11,561 bases of DNA from an uncultured Chloroflexota bacterium. Lineage in GTDB: Bacteria > Chloroflexota > Anaerolineae > Anaerolineales > Anaerolineaceae. The notes under the pieces were generated by a model. It was not told the origin of the DNA. It saw only the letters and a list, made by a program, of their open reading frames with translations, and made no database searches. Below are positions 5,994 to 11,561 of the stretch, piece by piece (position 1 is the stretch's first letter; the number at the start of each line of letters is the position of its first letter). A program made the translations under genes and the position numbers. The stretch is from positions 1 to 11,561 of the forward strand of contig CADBKS010000083.1 in NCBI GenBank assembly GCA_902795255.1, read 5' to 3'.

Positions 5994-5994
5994 T

Positions 5995-6768
5995 TCACGC
6001 TCCCTGACACATTGCCCAGTAATCACACCACTTCGGGCTGCATTTCCAGCTTCCCGGTGCCGCGGGCATGAAGATCCCGGCGTTCATCGACTGCCAGACG
6101 TCCTGGATCTGCCGGAACAATTTAAAGACTTCAGCCGGTTCGTGATGATGCCGCAGCATCTGAAACTTCGGCTTCTTTGTTTTCACCATGACCAGATGAC
6201 AAAAGTCCCAGTTTACCGGCATCCTGCATTGTCCCATCGCGCCCAGGTAAAAGACCGGCTGCAATTCGGCTTCCGCGCGTTCCTGTGTCCAGCTTTTTGA
6301 GGATGTCTTGAAATCTGCCGGTGTTCCATTGGAAAGGATGATGTCGATGTAACCGATGATCGGTACATCCACCTCCGGAACTTCCAGCGTGACTTTCCGC
6401 TCGATCATCGGGCCGTTGTCATCGACCTTTGCCGTGATGTTTTTGATTTCGCTCAGTATATACGGGTCGGAAACAAGCCGCAGAACGTCATTTTTAGCGT
6501 TTTCCGCTTCAGGGGTATTCTCGTCTATCTCAGCCTGACAAAGTCGCTCACGGAAGCGCTGTGCGGCAAAATCGGTAATGTCCGTGTCAAAAATACCGAG
6601 CGTACGTTTTTCAATCAGTTCTTCAACTGCGTCATGGACCGTACTGCCGGTGACCAATGTCAGGCTGGAAGGCATCTGGATCTTATCGATATAACGGTAT
6701 TTCCAGGCCTTCCCGCAGGTCAGATAGGAACTGATCGAACTGTATGATAGGTGTTCAATGGGAATCAT
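5995..6768 (-). CDS. RecB/AddB-like PD-(D/E)XK exonuclease with Fe-S cysteines
   Basis: A 257-aa PDDEXK_1 family nuclease. It has an N-terminal LSYSSISSYLTCGKAWKYRY block, H45 in GSTVHD, D142 in IIGYIDI, D152 and K154 in ADFKT, and the QPVFYLGAM motif (Q170 onward). Together these form the RecB-type active site. C18 plus C243, C248 and C254 (CSPKWCDYWAMC) match the 4Fe-4S staple seen in AddB and Cas4-like nucleases. It likely resects DNA ends to give the single strand used by the RecT-like protein encoded two genes upstream. A GTG at 6771 directly precedes the ATG at 6768; AAAGG serves either. Separated by 12 bases from the unknown 104-aa gene. Confidence 0.88.
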   Translation of the reverse strand: MIPIEHLSYSSISSYLTCGKAWKYRYIDKIQMPSSLTLVTGSTVHDAVEELIEKRTLGIFDTDITDFAAQRFRERLCQAEIDENTPEAENAKNDVLRLVSDPYILSEIKNITAKVDDNGPMIERKVTLEVPEVDVPIIGYIDIILSNGTPADFKTSSKSWTQERAEAELQPVFYLGAMGQCRMPVNWDFCHLVMVKTKKPKFQMLRHHHEPAEVFKLFRQIQDVWQSMNAGIFMPAAPGSWKCSPKWCDYWAMCQGA

Positions 6769-6780
6769 CACAGGCTGCCT

Positions 6781-7095
6781 TTACTTTACGATCTCTTTAG
6801 GATCCGAGAGCGCATTCAAGAACCTTTTGAAGAAAATAGCTTTTACCATATCGGAATGGTCTGGGTTTTGTTCGCATATTCCTTCGATTGTTTTTGCGGT
6901 AAGCAGTTCCCACATTGCGAAGACTTCCGCACCTTTTACAGAACCTTTCCCGCCGATTGTAATGATGGCTGTATTATGAGATCCATTTTCTTGCGGTTCG
7001 TCAATACATGCCATGATGTGAATGTTCGAGTCCTTGATAATGTTATTCAAATGTTCCGTGATAAACATCGGAGAGACGAAGTCCGCGCTGCTCAT
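6781..7095 (-). CDS. Unrecognised 104-aa protein in the recombination cluster
   Basis: A 104-aa protein starting MSSADFVSPMF. It has mixed alpha/beta character, with two beta-like stretches (IHIMACIDEP and NTAIITIGG) and then two helices ending FLNALSDPKEIVK. No cysteine cluster, membrane span or known catalytic motif is visible. GGAGGGAGAAGGAA lies just before the ATG at 7095, which overlaps the stop of the RecT-like gene as ATGA, so translation is coupled. Its place between an annealase and an exonuclease suggests an accessory role in recombination, but this is context only. Confidence 0.7.
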   Translation of the reverse strand: MSSADFVSPMFITEHLNNIIKDSNIHIMACIDEPQENGSHNTAIITIGGKGSVKGAEVFAMWELLTAKTIEGICEQNPDHSDMVKAIFFKRFLNALSDPKEIVK

Positions 7096-7868
7096 TTTCC
7101 TTCTCCCTCCAGCTTCTTTGCGATTTCCGCGCATTCTGCATTAGTCCGTGGCATAATACCGTTATTTATGGCCAAAATCTGCGTAGGGTCAAACCGTGCC
7201 AGAAGTTCCGATAGTGTCATTTCGTCCTTTGGCGCTTCCATGGATTCGGTTACCGGTGTCGCTTCGATCACAAGCGGTTCATCGCCTTGTGCAAAAGACC
7301 TGGCGTCAGTTATTTCTTCCGGCATTTTCAATAGCCCGGTCATGCCGGCCATCAGGTCTGGAACGGCAACATCAGCGCAGAAGCCGAGAGCACGCCAGCG
7401 GCACATATTCCGCGGATACTTTTCCCAGTTGCTTGCCGGTTTCAGCAATCCGGCGGTTTTCGCTTCATCCAGCGTGAACTGCTGTTTATAAGAAACAGCC
7501 TCACCGTTTTCCCAGCGAATGATTTCGCACTCCGTTCCGGTAAAGTTCCCTTTACTGTCAGTCAAATCGGTGAACTTGCAGCTCTTGACGATCTCCGGAT
7601 GCGCCCGCATCAGCGCAAGCGCTCCCATAGGTTTCAACCCGACACGATTTTCGATCACTTCGATGAAATCAAAGCTTGCGGTCATCGGGAAGCCAAGCTC
7701 ATATCCTTTCAGCATGATCATTGCAGCGGCTTCTTCAGATTTTGCCCGGCAGATCCCGGATGCCCATGCGATTTTTCCGAGCTGGATCGCGGTTTCTGTT
7801 ACCGATAAAGTAACATCGCGGTGCTGCATTAGCGCTCCTGCTTTTTGTGGTACAATTTCGTTAGACAT
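7092..7868 (-). CDS. RecT/Redβ-superfamily single-strand annealing protein
   Basis: A 258-aa protein. The core has AAAMIMLKGYELGFP, IENRVGLKPMGALALMRAHP and the block FTLDEAKTAGL...NWEKYPRNMCRWRALGF...VPDLMAGM (131-176), the pattern of phage RecT-like annealases. The last 60 residues are an acidic, probably flexible tail followed by a short helix. Such proteins coat resected single strands and anneal them to homologous DNA. With the PD-(D/E)XK exonuclease and ssDNA-binding proteins nearby it forms a typical phage recombination pair. ATG at 7868 is chosen over 7889 because AAAGGAAA lies eight bases before it. Which RecT subfamily it belongs to is uncertain. Confidence 0.82.
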   Translation of the reverse strand: MSNEIVPQKAGALMQHRDVTLSVTETAIQLGKIAWASGICRAKSEEAAAMIMLKGYELGFPMTASFDFIEVIENRVGLKPMGALALMRAHPEIVKSCKFTDLTDSKGNFTGTECEIIRWENGEAVSYKQQFTLDEAKTAGLLKPASNWEKYPRNMCRWRALGFCADVAVPDLMAGMTGLLKMPEEITDARSFAQGDEPLVIEATPVTESMEAPKDEMTLSELLARFDPTQILAINNGIMPRTNAECAEIAKKLEGEGK

Positions 7869-7885
7869 GTTTATTTTCCTTTCAA

Positions 7886-8617
7886 TCAATCAGCTGGCGC
7901 TTTATGCGCCTTTTTTATTTCGTTAGGTTTTGTGACTTGGATGATTTCCTCATTACTGAGTCCCAAGACTTTTCTGATCTGTTCGCGCTTTTTAGTTCCG
8001 ACTTTCGGCAGATATTCGCCCGTCGTCATCATTTCCAGAGCATGTGCAGCAGTCCCGGCTTCTTTCATGACCAGGGCGGACAGCTCCGTGGAAATGCCCG
8101 GTAGTCCTGACAAAAACTCTTCGGATCCGTCCAGCTTTTTACCGATCCGCTTTACAGCGGGAAGCTTCATAATGTCAGTTCGGTCTCTGTTCGACAACCG
8201 GATACAGGCATCCTCAAGATCTTTGCTGTTTTTCGCAAAAACCGTAAAAACGCCGAGCTCCTGAATACTGAGCAAAAATCCCTGAATCGCGGTGTATTGG
8301 ACATCCCGAAGATCTCCGTTTACCCATGTCCTGCCGTTCGGGCCCGGATTGAGCTCTCCCATGATCATCACATAAGGCCATAATCCGCTGTTTCGCAGAT
8401 TTGCCAAACCTGTAGCTTGCCGGATGAGCCGGTTGGATATCATCGATCCGATAAAATCTTCCGGCTCTTTCCGTTCGATCACCAATGTTTGACCATCGTC
8501 GCAGGTGATCCACAGGTCGCCAAATTCCATCTCGAGAATCGCCTTTTTTGCGCCGCAGAATGCTAATTTCTGTACCCATTTTGGTTCCCGGCTGTCGATA
8601 ATGATGGATTTGATCAT
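7886..8617 (-). CDS. ERCC4 (XPF/Mus81-type) nuclease with C-terminal helix-hairpin-helix
   Basis: A 243-aa structure-selective nuclease. The ERCC4 active site is clear: IIDSREP (D8), EFGDLW (D34), VIERK (E48, R49, K50) and D54, matching the GDX(n)ERKX3D signature. Residues 55-140 complete the nuclease fold. Residues 168-219 (LPGIS...LPKVGTKKREQIRKVL) look like a tandem HhH that grips branched or bubble DNA. It probably trims flaps, forks or recombination intermediates in this operon. TGGAGAG precedes the ATG at 8617. It lies 29 bases after the unknown 98-aa gene and 17 bases before the RecT-like gene. Confidence 0.9.
   Translation of the reverse strand: MIKSIIIDSREPKWVQKLAFCGAKKAILEMEFGDLWITCDDGQTLVIERKEPEDFIGSMISNRLIRQATGLANLRNSGLWPYVMIMGELNPGPNGRTWVNGDLRDVQYTAIQGFLLSIQELGVFTVFAKNSKDLEDACIRLSNRDRTDIMKLPAVKRIGKKLDGSEEFLSGLPGISTELSALVMKEAGTAAHALEMMTTGEYLPKVGTKKREQIRKVLGLSNEEIIQVTKPNEIKKAHKAPAD
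7896..7916 (+). terminator. Antisense terminator-like hairpin in the ERCC4 gene end
   Basis: On the plus strand GGCGC-TTTAT-GCGCC is followed at once by six T. The stem is perfect but only 5 bp. It lies in the last codons of the leftward nuclease gene, so it could stop antisense transcription; it could equally follow from lysine/alanine codons. Confidence 0.25.
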
Positions 8618-8646
8618 TCTCTCTCCAAAGCCTATTGTCAGAGGGC

Positions 8647-8943
8647 TTATCCAATAATAAGCGAGGCAAATCGCTTAGTATCTGAGGGCTGTTCCGTTTC
8701 TTTTTGATCGGCACCGGCTTTCCAATCCGGTCTGACATCGAGGATCTTGCTATTGAAGTTCCTCACAACAACTGCCAGACGGTTTGCAGTCGGAACGCTC
8801 ATCGTAAGCATTTTCATCGGATGGCCTTTGTAATTTCCGTATATATGGAATTTCGGATGTTCTGTGCCCACCTGTTCCATTTCGACCCACAAATCAGATT
8901 CCGGATAATGTTCATTCCGCTGAATGTAATATCTTGGTTTCAT
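8647..8943 (-). CDS. Unrecognised 98-aa protein
   Basis: A 98-aa protein starting MKPRYYIQRNEHYPESDLWV. The first 65 residues look beta-rich with aromatic residues (FHIYGNYKG, MKMLTMSVP), then a helix with VVVRNFNSK, and a polar tail ending SLIIG. No metal-binding cluster or catalytic motif is visible. AGAGGAAAG precedes the ATG at 8943, eight bases after the stop of the PC4-like gene. It lies between ssDNA-binding and nuclease genes, so a DNA-metabolism accessory role is plausible but unproven. Confidence 0.7.
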   Translation of the reverse strand: MKPRYYIQRNEHYPESDLWVEMEQVGTEHPKFHIYGNYKGHPMKMLTMSVPTANRLAVVVRNFNSKILDVRPDWKAGADQKETEQPSDTKRFASLIIG

Positions 8944-8951
8944 CTTTCCTC

Positions 8952-9200
8952 TTAGCTTTCCGGAGCAAAAACTTCTCCGATCAAATCACCTAGTTCAGCC
9001 AGGCTTTTTTCCGTAAAGGAAAGCCCGTAAAGCGGCTGTGCATCAGCCCACCAGCGGAGATCGAACACAGGCCGGTCTCCATTCCAGCGCAAAAGATTAA
9101 GCTCTAATGTTTGCCTTTTCCCGTCGCCTGTACCGATTCGTTCACCGATGATTCCGTACATTCGGATGATTTCACAGTTACTTGGATCCTTCTTTTTCAT
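8952..9200 (-). CDS. YdbC/PC4-like ssDNA-binding protein
   Basis: An 82-aa protein. Residues 9-82 match the small PC4-like fold of the YdbC family: a first strand CEIIRMYGIIG, a glycine/basic turn, then the diagnostic LELNLLRWNGDRPVFDLRWW (32-51) and a C-terminal helix LAELGDLIGEVF. PC4/YdbC proteins are dimers that bind single-stranded DNA without strong sequence preference, and may assist recombination or transcription. The ATG at 9200 is preferred (AAGG upstream, ten bases after the previous stop). The longer frame to 9257 starts inside the upstream gene. Confidence 0.78.
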   Translation of the reverse strand: MKKKDPSNCEIIRMYGIIGERIGTGDGKRQTLELNLLRWNGDRPVFDLRWWADAQPLYGLSFTEKSLAELGDLIGEVFAPES

Positions 9201-9210
9201 CTCTGTCGCC

Positions 9211-9945
9211 TTAGAATGGGGTTTGATCCAACAGTTCACGGACTTCGGGACTGTCAACCGTCAGCCCGACACAGGCGCTGGCATTAGTTTCGATGAAAGT
9301 GCGAACCTTTTCGACCACATCTTCATACGAAGCGCCGCTTTTATACGCTTCGTTGATCGTCGTTTCAATGAACTGCAGCGCGACTTTATTCGGAACGATC
9401 GTTGACTGGGCTGGTGTTGCGGTAGCTGCAGTGCTGCTGTCCGGATGCTGAGTAAGATAAGCATTTCGGCATGCCTCGCGATCCGCATAAACCGCGGTGA
9501 ATTTCCACGTCTTGTAATTTCCTTTTTCTGGATTGGTTTTATTCTGGCGAAAACCTTCTACAGATTCCAGCTTAACCCACTGACCATTGAAGCGCTTTGT
9601 GTCGCACTTATTATCCTCGCGGATGAATCCCAGTGCGCGGATGCTCGGCATGGTGATCTTGTTCCAGTCCTGGTCAAAGTTCGTCCATTTCATTTCCATT
9701 GCATAGCTGAGCGGCTGGTCCGGAATGACGTTCAGACGGGCCTCGATCTGCAGGAATGGGCGCTTGCCGGCATGAGCCTGCGGGTTATAAACGACCGGAC
9801 GCTGTCCGCTGCCTTTTTCACCGGGGAAGACCATCCAGACAGGTGTCAACTGTACCTGACCGTAATACTCATAAACCGGCACATATTCGGTTCCCGCGGC
9901 TTCCCACGGGTCCATTACATTTGCATTCGGGTTGATATTTGACAT
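9211..9945 (-). CDS. Putative ssDNA-binding early protein with SSB-like C-terminal tail
   Basis: A 244-aa protein I cannot assign by family. Residues 25-155 look beta-rich and aromatic (YYGQVQLTPVWMVF, FLQIEARLNVIP, YAMEMKWTNFDQDW, YKTWKFTAVYADREA), which would suit an OB-type nucleic acid fold. A Ser/Thr/Ala/Pro linker (165-185) leads to a helical segment. The chain ends LLDQTPF, similar to the acidic-proline-phenylalanine tip of bacterial SSB proteins that docks partner enzymes. The operon otherwise lacks a classical SSB, so this may replace it; that is inference. The start at 9945 overlaps the previous stop as TAATG, with AAAGGAAA upstream. Confidence 0.75.
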   Translation of the reverse strand: MSNINPNANVMDPWEAAGTEYVPVYEYYGQVQLTPVWMVFPGEKGSGQRPVVYNPQAHAGKRPFLQIEARLNVIPDQPLSYAMEMKWTNFDQDWNKITMPSIRALGFIREDNKCDTKRFNGQWVKLESVEGFRQNKTNPEKGNYKTWKFTAVYADREACRNAYLTQHPDSSTAATATPAQSTIVPNKVALQFIETTINEAYKSGASYEDVVEKVRTFIETNASACVGLTVDSPEVRELLDQTPF

Positions 9946-10136
9946 TACTTATTTCCTTTCAGTTTTTTGTTTTCTTGTTTCGGTTCGGCAGAACACATTG
10001 ACGCCGGTACGGTTTTTCTGATGCCGTTGATCACGATGTCATAATATGGCTTGCCGAAAATTGTGGCTTGTTTCAGGAATTCGACCTGTTTCCCGCCAAA
10101 ATACACATATTGTTTGCGCTCGGTATCAGAGAGCAT
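9945..10136 (-). CDS. Unrecognised 63-aa early protein
   Basis: A 63-aa protein beginning MLSDTERKQYVYFGGKQVEF and ending with a lysine-rich tail (QENKKLKGNK). The middle (FGKPYYDIVINGIRKTVPASM) looks like two or three beta strands, so a small SH3-like or KOW-like fold is possible but not shown. ATG at 10136 is preferred to an in-frame TTG at 10154. It overlaps the end of the 38-aa peptide by 11 bases. Its TAA overlaps the next ATG. Part of the first block of the leftward operon. Confidence 0.65.
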   Translation of the reverse strand: MLSDTERKQYVYFGGKQVEFLKQATIFGKPYYDIVINGIRKTVPASMCSAEPKQENKKLKGNK

Positions 10137-10242
10137 GCAGAACGCCCCAGACAATCATCAACGCAAAGGGCAGACTGCCCAGAATCACAATACCGAGCGG
10201 TTCTTCCGGTTCGGCCTTAGGTTTTCGGTTCAAATCGATCAT
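10126..10242 (-). CDS. 38-aa single-span membrane peptide
   Basis: A 38-codon frame from ATG at 10242 to TGA at 10126-10128. The N-terminal 15 residues are polar with alternating charge (MIDLNRKPKAEPEEP), and residues 16-38 form one hydrophobic helix (LGIVILGSLPFALMIVWGVL then HAL). AGGAAAGG lies seven bases before the ATG, which overlaps the stop of the HTH gene as ATGA, and it overlaps the next gene by 11 bases. This is strong evidence of a real coupled gene. It should sit in the inner membrane with its charged end in the cytoplasm. No function is known to me. Confidence 0.65.
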   Translation of the reverse strand: MIDLNRKPKAEPEEPLGIVILGSLPFALMIVWGVLHAL

Positions 10243-10436
10243 GCTGAGACCTTTCCTGTTTCATGGTTTTTTAAAAACTCACGGATCTGGTCGGAATCAA
10301 TGCGGATCGTGTTTTTCTTGTCGATCCGGTAGCATTTCAGCTCTTCATCATCGATCCATTTCAGAATCATGCGGTAGCTGACACCTAAGTACTCTGCGGC
10401 TTCGCGTGGCGTGAATATCGTTTTCTGTGCTTCCAT
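10239..10436 (-). CDS. Excisionase-family helix-turn-helix protein
   Basis: A 65-aa protein of the small MerR-like HTH (excisionase family, HTH_17) type. FTPREAAEYLGVSYRMILKW (8-27) is the helix-turn-helix. Then comes a wing, CYRIDKKNTIRID (35-47), and a helix SDQIREFLKN. As the first gene leftward of the CI switch it may act as excisionase, as a Cro-like repressor, or as an early activator; no integrase is visible to favour one. GAGGAGG lies two bases before the ATG at 10436, an unusually tight spacing. The longer frame to 10514 reads through the leader and has no ribosome site. Confidence 0.82.
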   Translation of the reverse strand: MEAQKTIFTPREAAEYLGVSYRMILKWIDDEELKCYRIDKKNTIRIDSDQIREFLKNHETGKVSA

Positions 10437-10458
10437 GGCCTCCTCACTTTTGCATATT

Positions 10459-10535
10459 GACACCAGAGCACATTTCAAATACAATTGGATTTGGAAAAAG
10501 TTATTGGAGTGCATTTTTCATGCGCTCTTGGTGTC
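10459..10535 (-). promoter_or_regulatory. Structured 5' leader of the leftward operon
   Basis: In the leftward transcript GACACCAAGAGC (10524-10535) can pair with GCTCTGGTGTC (10459-10469), an 11-bp stem with one bulged A, closing a 54-base loop. A smaller GCAT-GAAAA-ATGC hairpin lies inside. The stem ends about 14 bases before the ribosome site of the HTH gene, so it could affect translation, stability or attenuation. Confidence 0.45.
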
Positions 10536-10542
10536 GTTTTTG

Positions 10543-10568
10543 CGTATGAATCATGTTTGATTCGTACG
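10543..10568. promoter_or_regulatory. 26-bp dyad, likely repressor operator
   Basis: CGTATGAATCA (10543-10553) and TGATTCGTACG (10558-10568) are inverted repeats with a 4-base centre and one mismatch. The site covers the expected leftward start point and the -35 region of the rightward promoter. A third half-site-like copy, TTCATGCG, lies at 10517-10524. CI is the likely ligand; the HTH protein is an alternative. Confidence 0.65.
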
Positions 10569-10574
10569 GTATTT

Positions 10575-10603
10575 AATATACTCCAACTTAAGTGAGAGGT
10601 CAA
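10575..10603 (-). promoter_or_regulatory. Leftward early promoter
   Basis: On the minus strand TTGACC (10598-10603) and TATATT (10575-10580) are separated by exactly 17 bases, a near-consensus housekeeping promoter. It would start about base 10568 and drive the HTH gene and the long replication-recombination operon. It overlaps the rightward -10, the dyad and the first 13-bp repeat. Confidence 0.7.
10577..10582 (+). promoter_or_regulatory. Candidate -10 for the repressor gene
   Basis: TATACT lies on the plus strand, face to face with the leftward -10. No good -35 stands 16-18 bases upstream (TTGATT at 10557-10562 is only 14 bases away), so this promoter may be weak or need an activator bound at the dyad. 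Confidence 0.4.
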
Positions 10604-10630
10604 GCCTTCAATCTGTTTTAAGTGAGAGGT
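10588..10630 (+). repeat. 13-bp direct repeat, two copies 30 bp apart
   Basis: TTAAGTGAGAGGT occurs exactly at 10588-10600 and 10618-10630. The first copy covers the spacer and -35 of the leftward promoter. The second contains the repressor ribosome site (GAGAGG, six bases before ATG). A 30-bp period puts both copies on one face of the helix, as expected for paired operator sites. Confidence 0.6.
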
Positions 10631-10635
10631 AGATT

Positions 10636-11253
10636 ATGGTATTCGTTGAAAATCTGACGAACCTCATGAAGGAAAATGACATAAGTAACGTCAAGCTCGG
10701 AAAAATTCTGGGTGTCAGCGACACGGCTGTCATGAAGTGGAAGAGAGGGGAAGCGGTTCCTGCTGTGGACAAAGTCATGATGATTGCCGAGTATTTCGGG
10801 GTCAGTCTTGATGAGCTTATGGGTAAGCCTCTCCATACTGAGCAGGCATCTATATCTCTGCCTATAGTTGGAGTTATTGCCGCGGGTCCCTTTGACATCC
10901 TGAATGAAGACGCATGGGATGACAGCAAAACAGTGCAGGCTCGTCTTCTGGCAGGCAGACCGGCTAAAGAATGCGTATTGCTTCAGGTCGATGGCGATAG
11001 CATGGCCCCGCTGCTGATGGCCGGTGATGTTCTGGTAGTGCATCGGCAAACCTATGCAGTCAATGGCAATATCATCGTTGCCTATGATCCTGTACTCAAC
11101 GGCTATACCGTCAAGCGTTATCAGCAAACCGGCGACAGCGTGACTTTAGTCCCGTGCAATCCGGAATATCAGCCGATGCAATACAACAATCCGAATGAGC
11201 AGCAGCTGAATTTATATGGTGTTTGTGTCGGTCTTGAAAGGAAACTCGTGTGA
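10636..11253 (+). CDS. LexA-type CI repressor (XRE HTH plus S24 autoprotease)
   Basis: A 205-aa phage repressor. Residues 5-63 form a Cro/CI-type helix-turn-helix (KLGKILGVSDTAVMKWKRGE). Residues 75-205 are a LexA-like S24 peptidase domain: the likely Ala-Gly cleavage site in GVIAAGPF (A83-G84), catalytic serine S122 in GDSMAP, and catalytic lysine K160 in YTVKRY. RecA filaments formed after DNA damage should trigger self-cleavage, releasing the leftward promoter. GAGAGG lies six bases before ATG 10636. Its stop overlaps the start of the zinc-ribbon membrane gene, so both are likely expressed in the lysogen. All key residues are intact, so the switch looks functional. Confidence 0.93.
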   Translation: MVFVENLTNLMKENDISNVKLGKILGVSDTAVMKWKRGEAVPAVDKVMMIAEYFGVSLDELMGKPLHTEQASISLPIVGVIAAGPFDILNEDAWDDSKTVQARLLAGRPAKECVLLQVDGDSMAPLLMAGDVLVVHRQTYAVNGNIIVAYDPVLNGYTVKRYQQTGDSVTLVPCNPEYQPMQYNNPNEQQLNLYGVCVGLERKLV

Positions 11254-11561
11254 TTACCTGTCCGCGCTGTGGATTTCAAGCTCCAGATGGAACGCCCTGG
11301 TGTCCTCATTGTGGTTACGGCTGTCCGTATCCGGTGCCGTATCAGCAGCAGCCATATCAGCAGACGCCGGTACAATATCAGCCTCAGCCAATTCCCGCTC
11401 TGTATGATGTGGTGGATGTGCCGCCGCAGCCGGATCCGGTCCGACAGGACCCACCAAAAAAGAAGAAGAAAAAGAAGAAACTGCACGGATGCATTATTGC
11501 AATATTGATATTTTTGGGTGTTATTATTTTGGGTTTATTTGCTATTGTTATTGCTGCTATC
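11250..11561 (+). CDS. Zinc-ribbon, membrane-anchored lysogeny gene (partial)
   Basis: A frame of 104 codons, open at the window edge, starting GTG at 11250 and overlapping the repressor stop as GTGA, with AAAGG eight bases upstream. In order it has an N-terminal zinc ribbon (C4, C7, C18, C21, CPRC...CPHC), a Tyr/Gln/Pro-rich linker (26-69), a run of eight lysines (70-77), and a hydrophobic helix from residue 81 to at least 104. No signal peptide is present, so the zinc ribbon should stay in the cytoplasm and the C-terminal part would be outside. It is co-expressed with CI, so superinfection exclusion or lysogenic conversion are possible roles. The missing C-terminus is decisive. Confidence 0.82.
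   Translation, partial: MITCPRCGFQAPDGTPWCPHCGYGCPYPVPYQQQPYQQTPVQYQPQPIPALYDVVDVPPQPDPVRQDPPKKKKKKKKLHGCIIAILIFLGVIILGLFAIVIAAI

Noticed and set aside
6751..7491. A 246-codon plus-strand frame opposite the nuclease/RecT interval
   Set aside because: It crosses three well-supported leftward genes, lacks a ribosome site and shows no recognisable domain.
8214..8738. A 174-codon minus-strand frame overlapping the ERCC4 gene and the 98-aa gene
   Set aside because: It runs out of frame through the ERCC4 active site codons; both overlapped genes have better starts and motifs.
10437..10514. Upstream-extended start of the HTH gene
   Set aside because: The frame is open to 10514, but there is no ribosome site there, while GAGGAGG precedes the ATG at 10436.
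1..11561. tRNA, rRNA, insertion sequence or attachment site
   Set aside because: I saw no cloverleaf-like sequence, ribosomal segment, transposase or integrase, and no duplicated core that would mark an attachment site.

Overview
The window looks like the early (lysogeny-switch, recombination and replication) region of a temperate phage or prophage from a low-to-mid-GC Bacillota host, most likely a gut Clostridia relative. This rests on strong AGGAGG-type ribosome sites, dense one-strand packing with ATGA/TGATG overlaps, and typical clostridial phage families (DUF551, a YdbC/PC4-like protein, a CPHCGADMR zinc ribbon, a VapE helicase). No structural, lysis or integrase gene is present, and host and phage identity are inferred, not proven.

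Right end (10437-11561): a rightward LexA-type CI repressor (HTH plus S24 autoprotease) overlaps by 4 bases a zinc-ribbon, lysine-rich, membrane-anchored protein cut by the window edge. Between the repressor and the leftward genes lies a compact switch. It has a good leftward promoter (TTGACC-N17-TATATT), a face-to-face rightward -10, a 26-bp dyad, a 13-bp direct repeat spaced 30 bp, and a structured leader.

Leftward operon, part 1 (10436 down to 5351): a small excisionase-like HTH protein, a 38-aa membrane peptide and a small unknown protein. These are followed by a DNA recombination set: a possible ssDNA-binding protein with an SSB-like tail, a PC4/YdbC-like ssDNA-binding protein, an ERCC4-HhH nuclease, a RecT-like annealing protein and a RecB-like PD-(D/E)XK nuclease with Fe-S cysteines. 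Unknown small proteins and two cysteine-rich proteins are interleaved.

Leftward operon, part 2 (5382 down to 1134): a J-domain protein, a VWA protein, a VapE-type SF3-like helicase and a PrimPol primase with a C-terminal CHC2-like zinc finger. Between helicase and primase sits a gene-free stretch with about ten copies of a GTGGAT iteron around an AT-rich core and a perfect 10-bp hairpin. I read it as the likely replication origin. A hairpin with a short T run at 1084-1106 may end this transcript.

Left end (1-1083): a separate promoter candidate is followed by tightly overlapping small genes: a 49-aa protein, a possible 22-aa peptide, a 26-aa membrane peptide, a zinc-ribbon protein, a DUF551 protein, a 35-aa membrane peptide, and the ribosome site and start codon of the next gene at base 3. 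Several of these are shorter than 60 codons.

Overall logic: CI would silence the leftward promoter in the lysogen while keeping the membrane zinc-ribbon gene on. On induction the leftward operon would supply excision, ssDNA handling, recombination, origin melting and priming.
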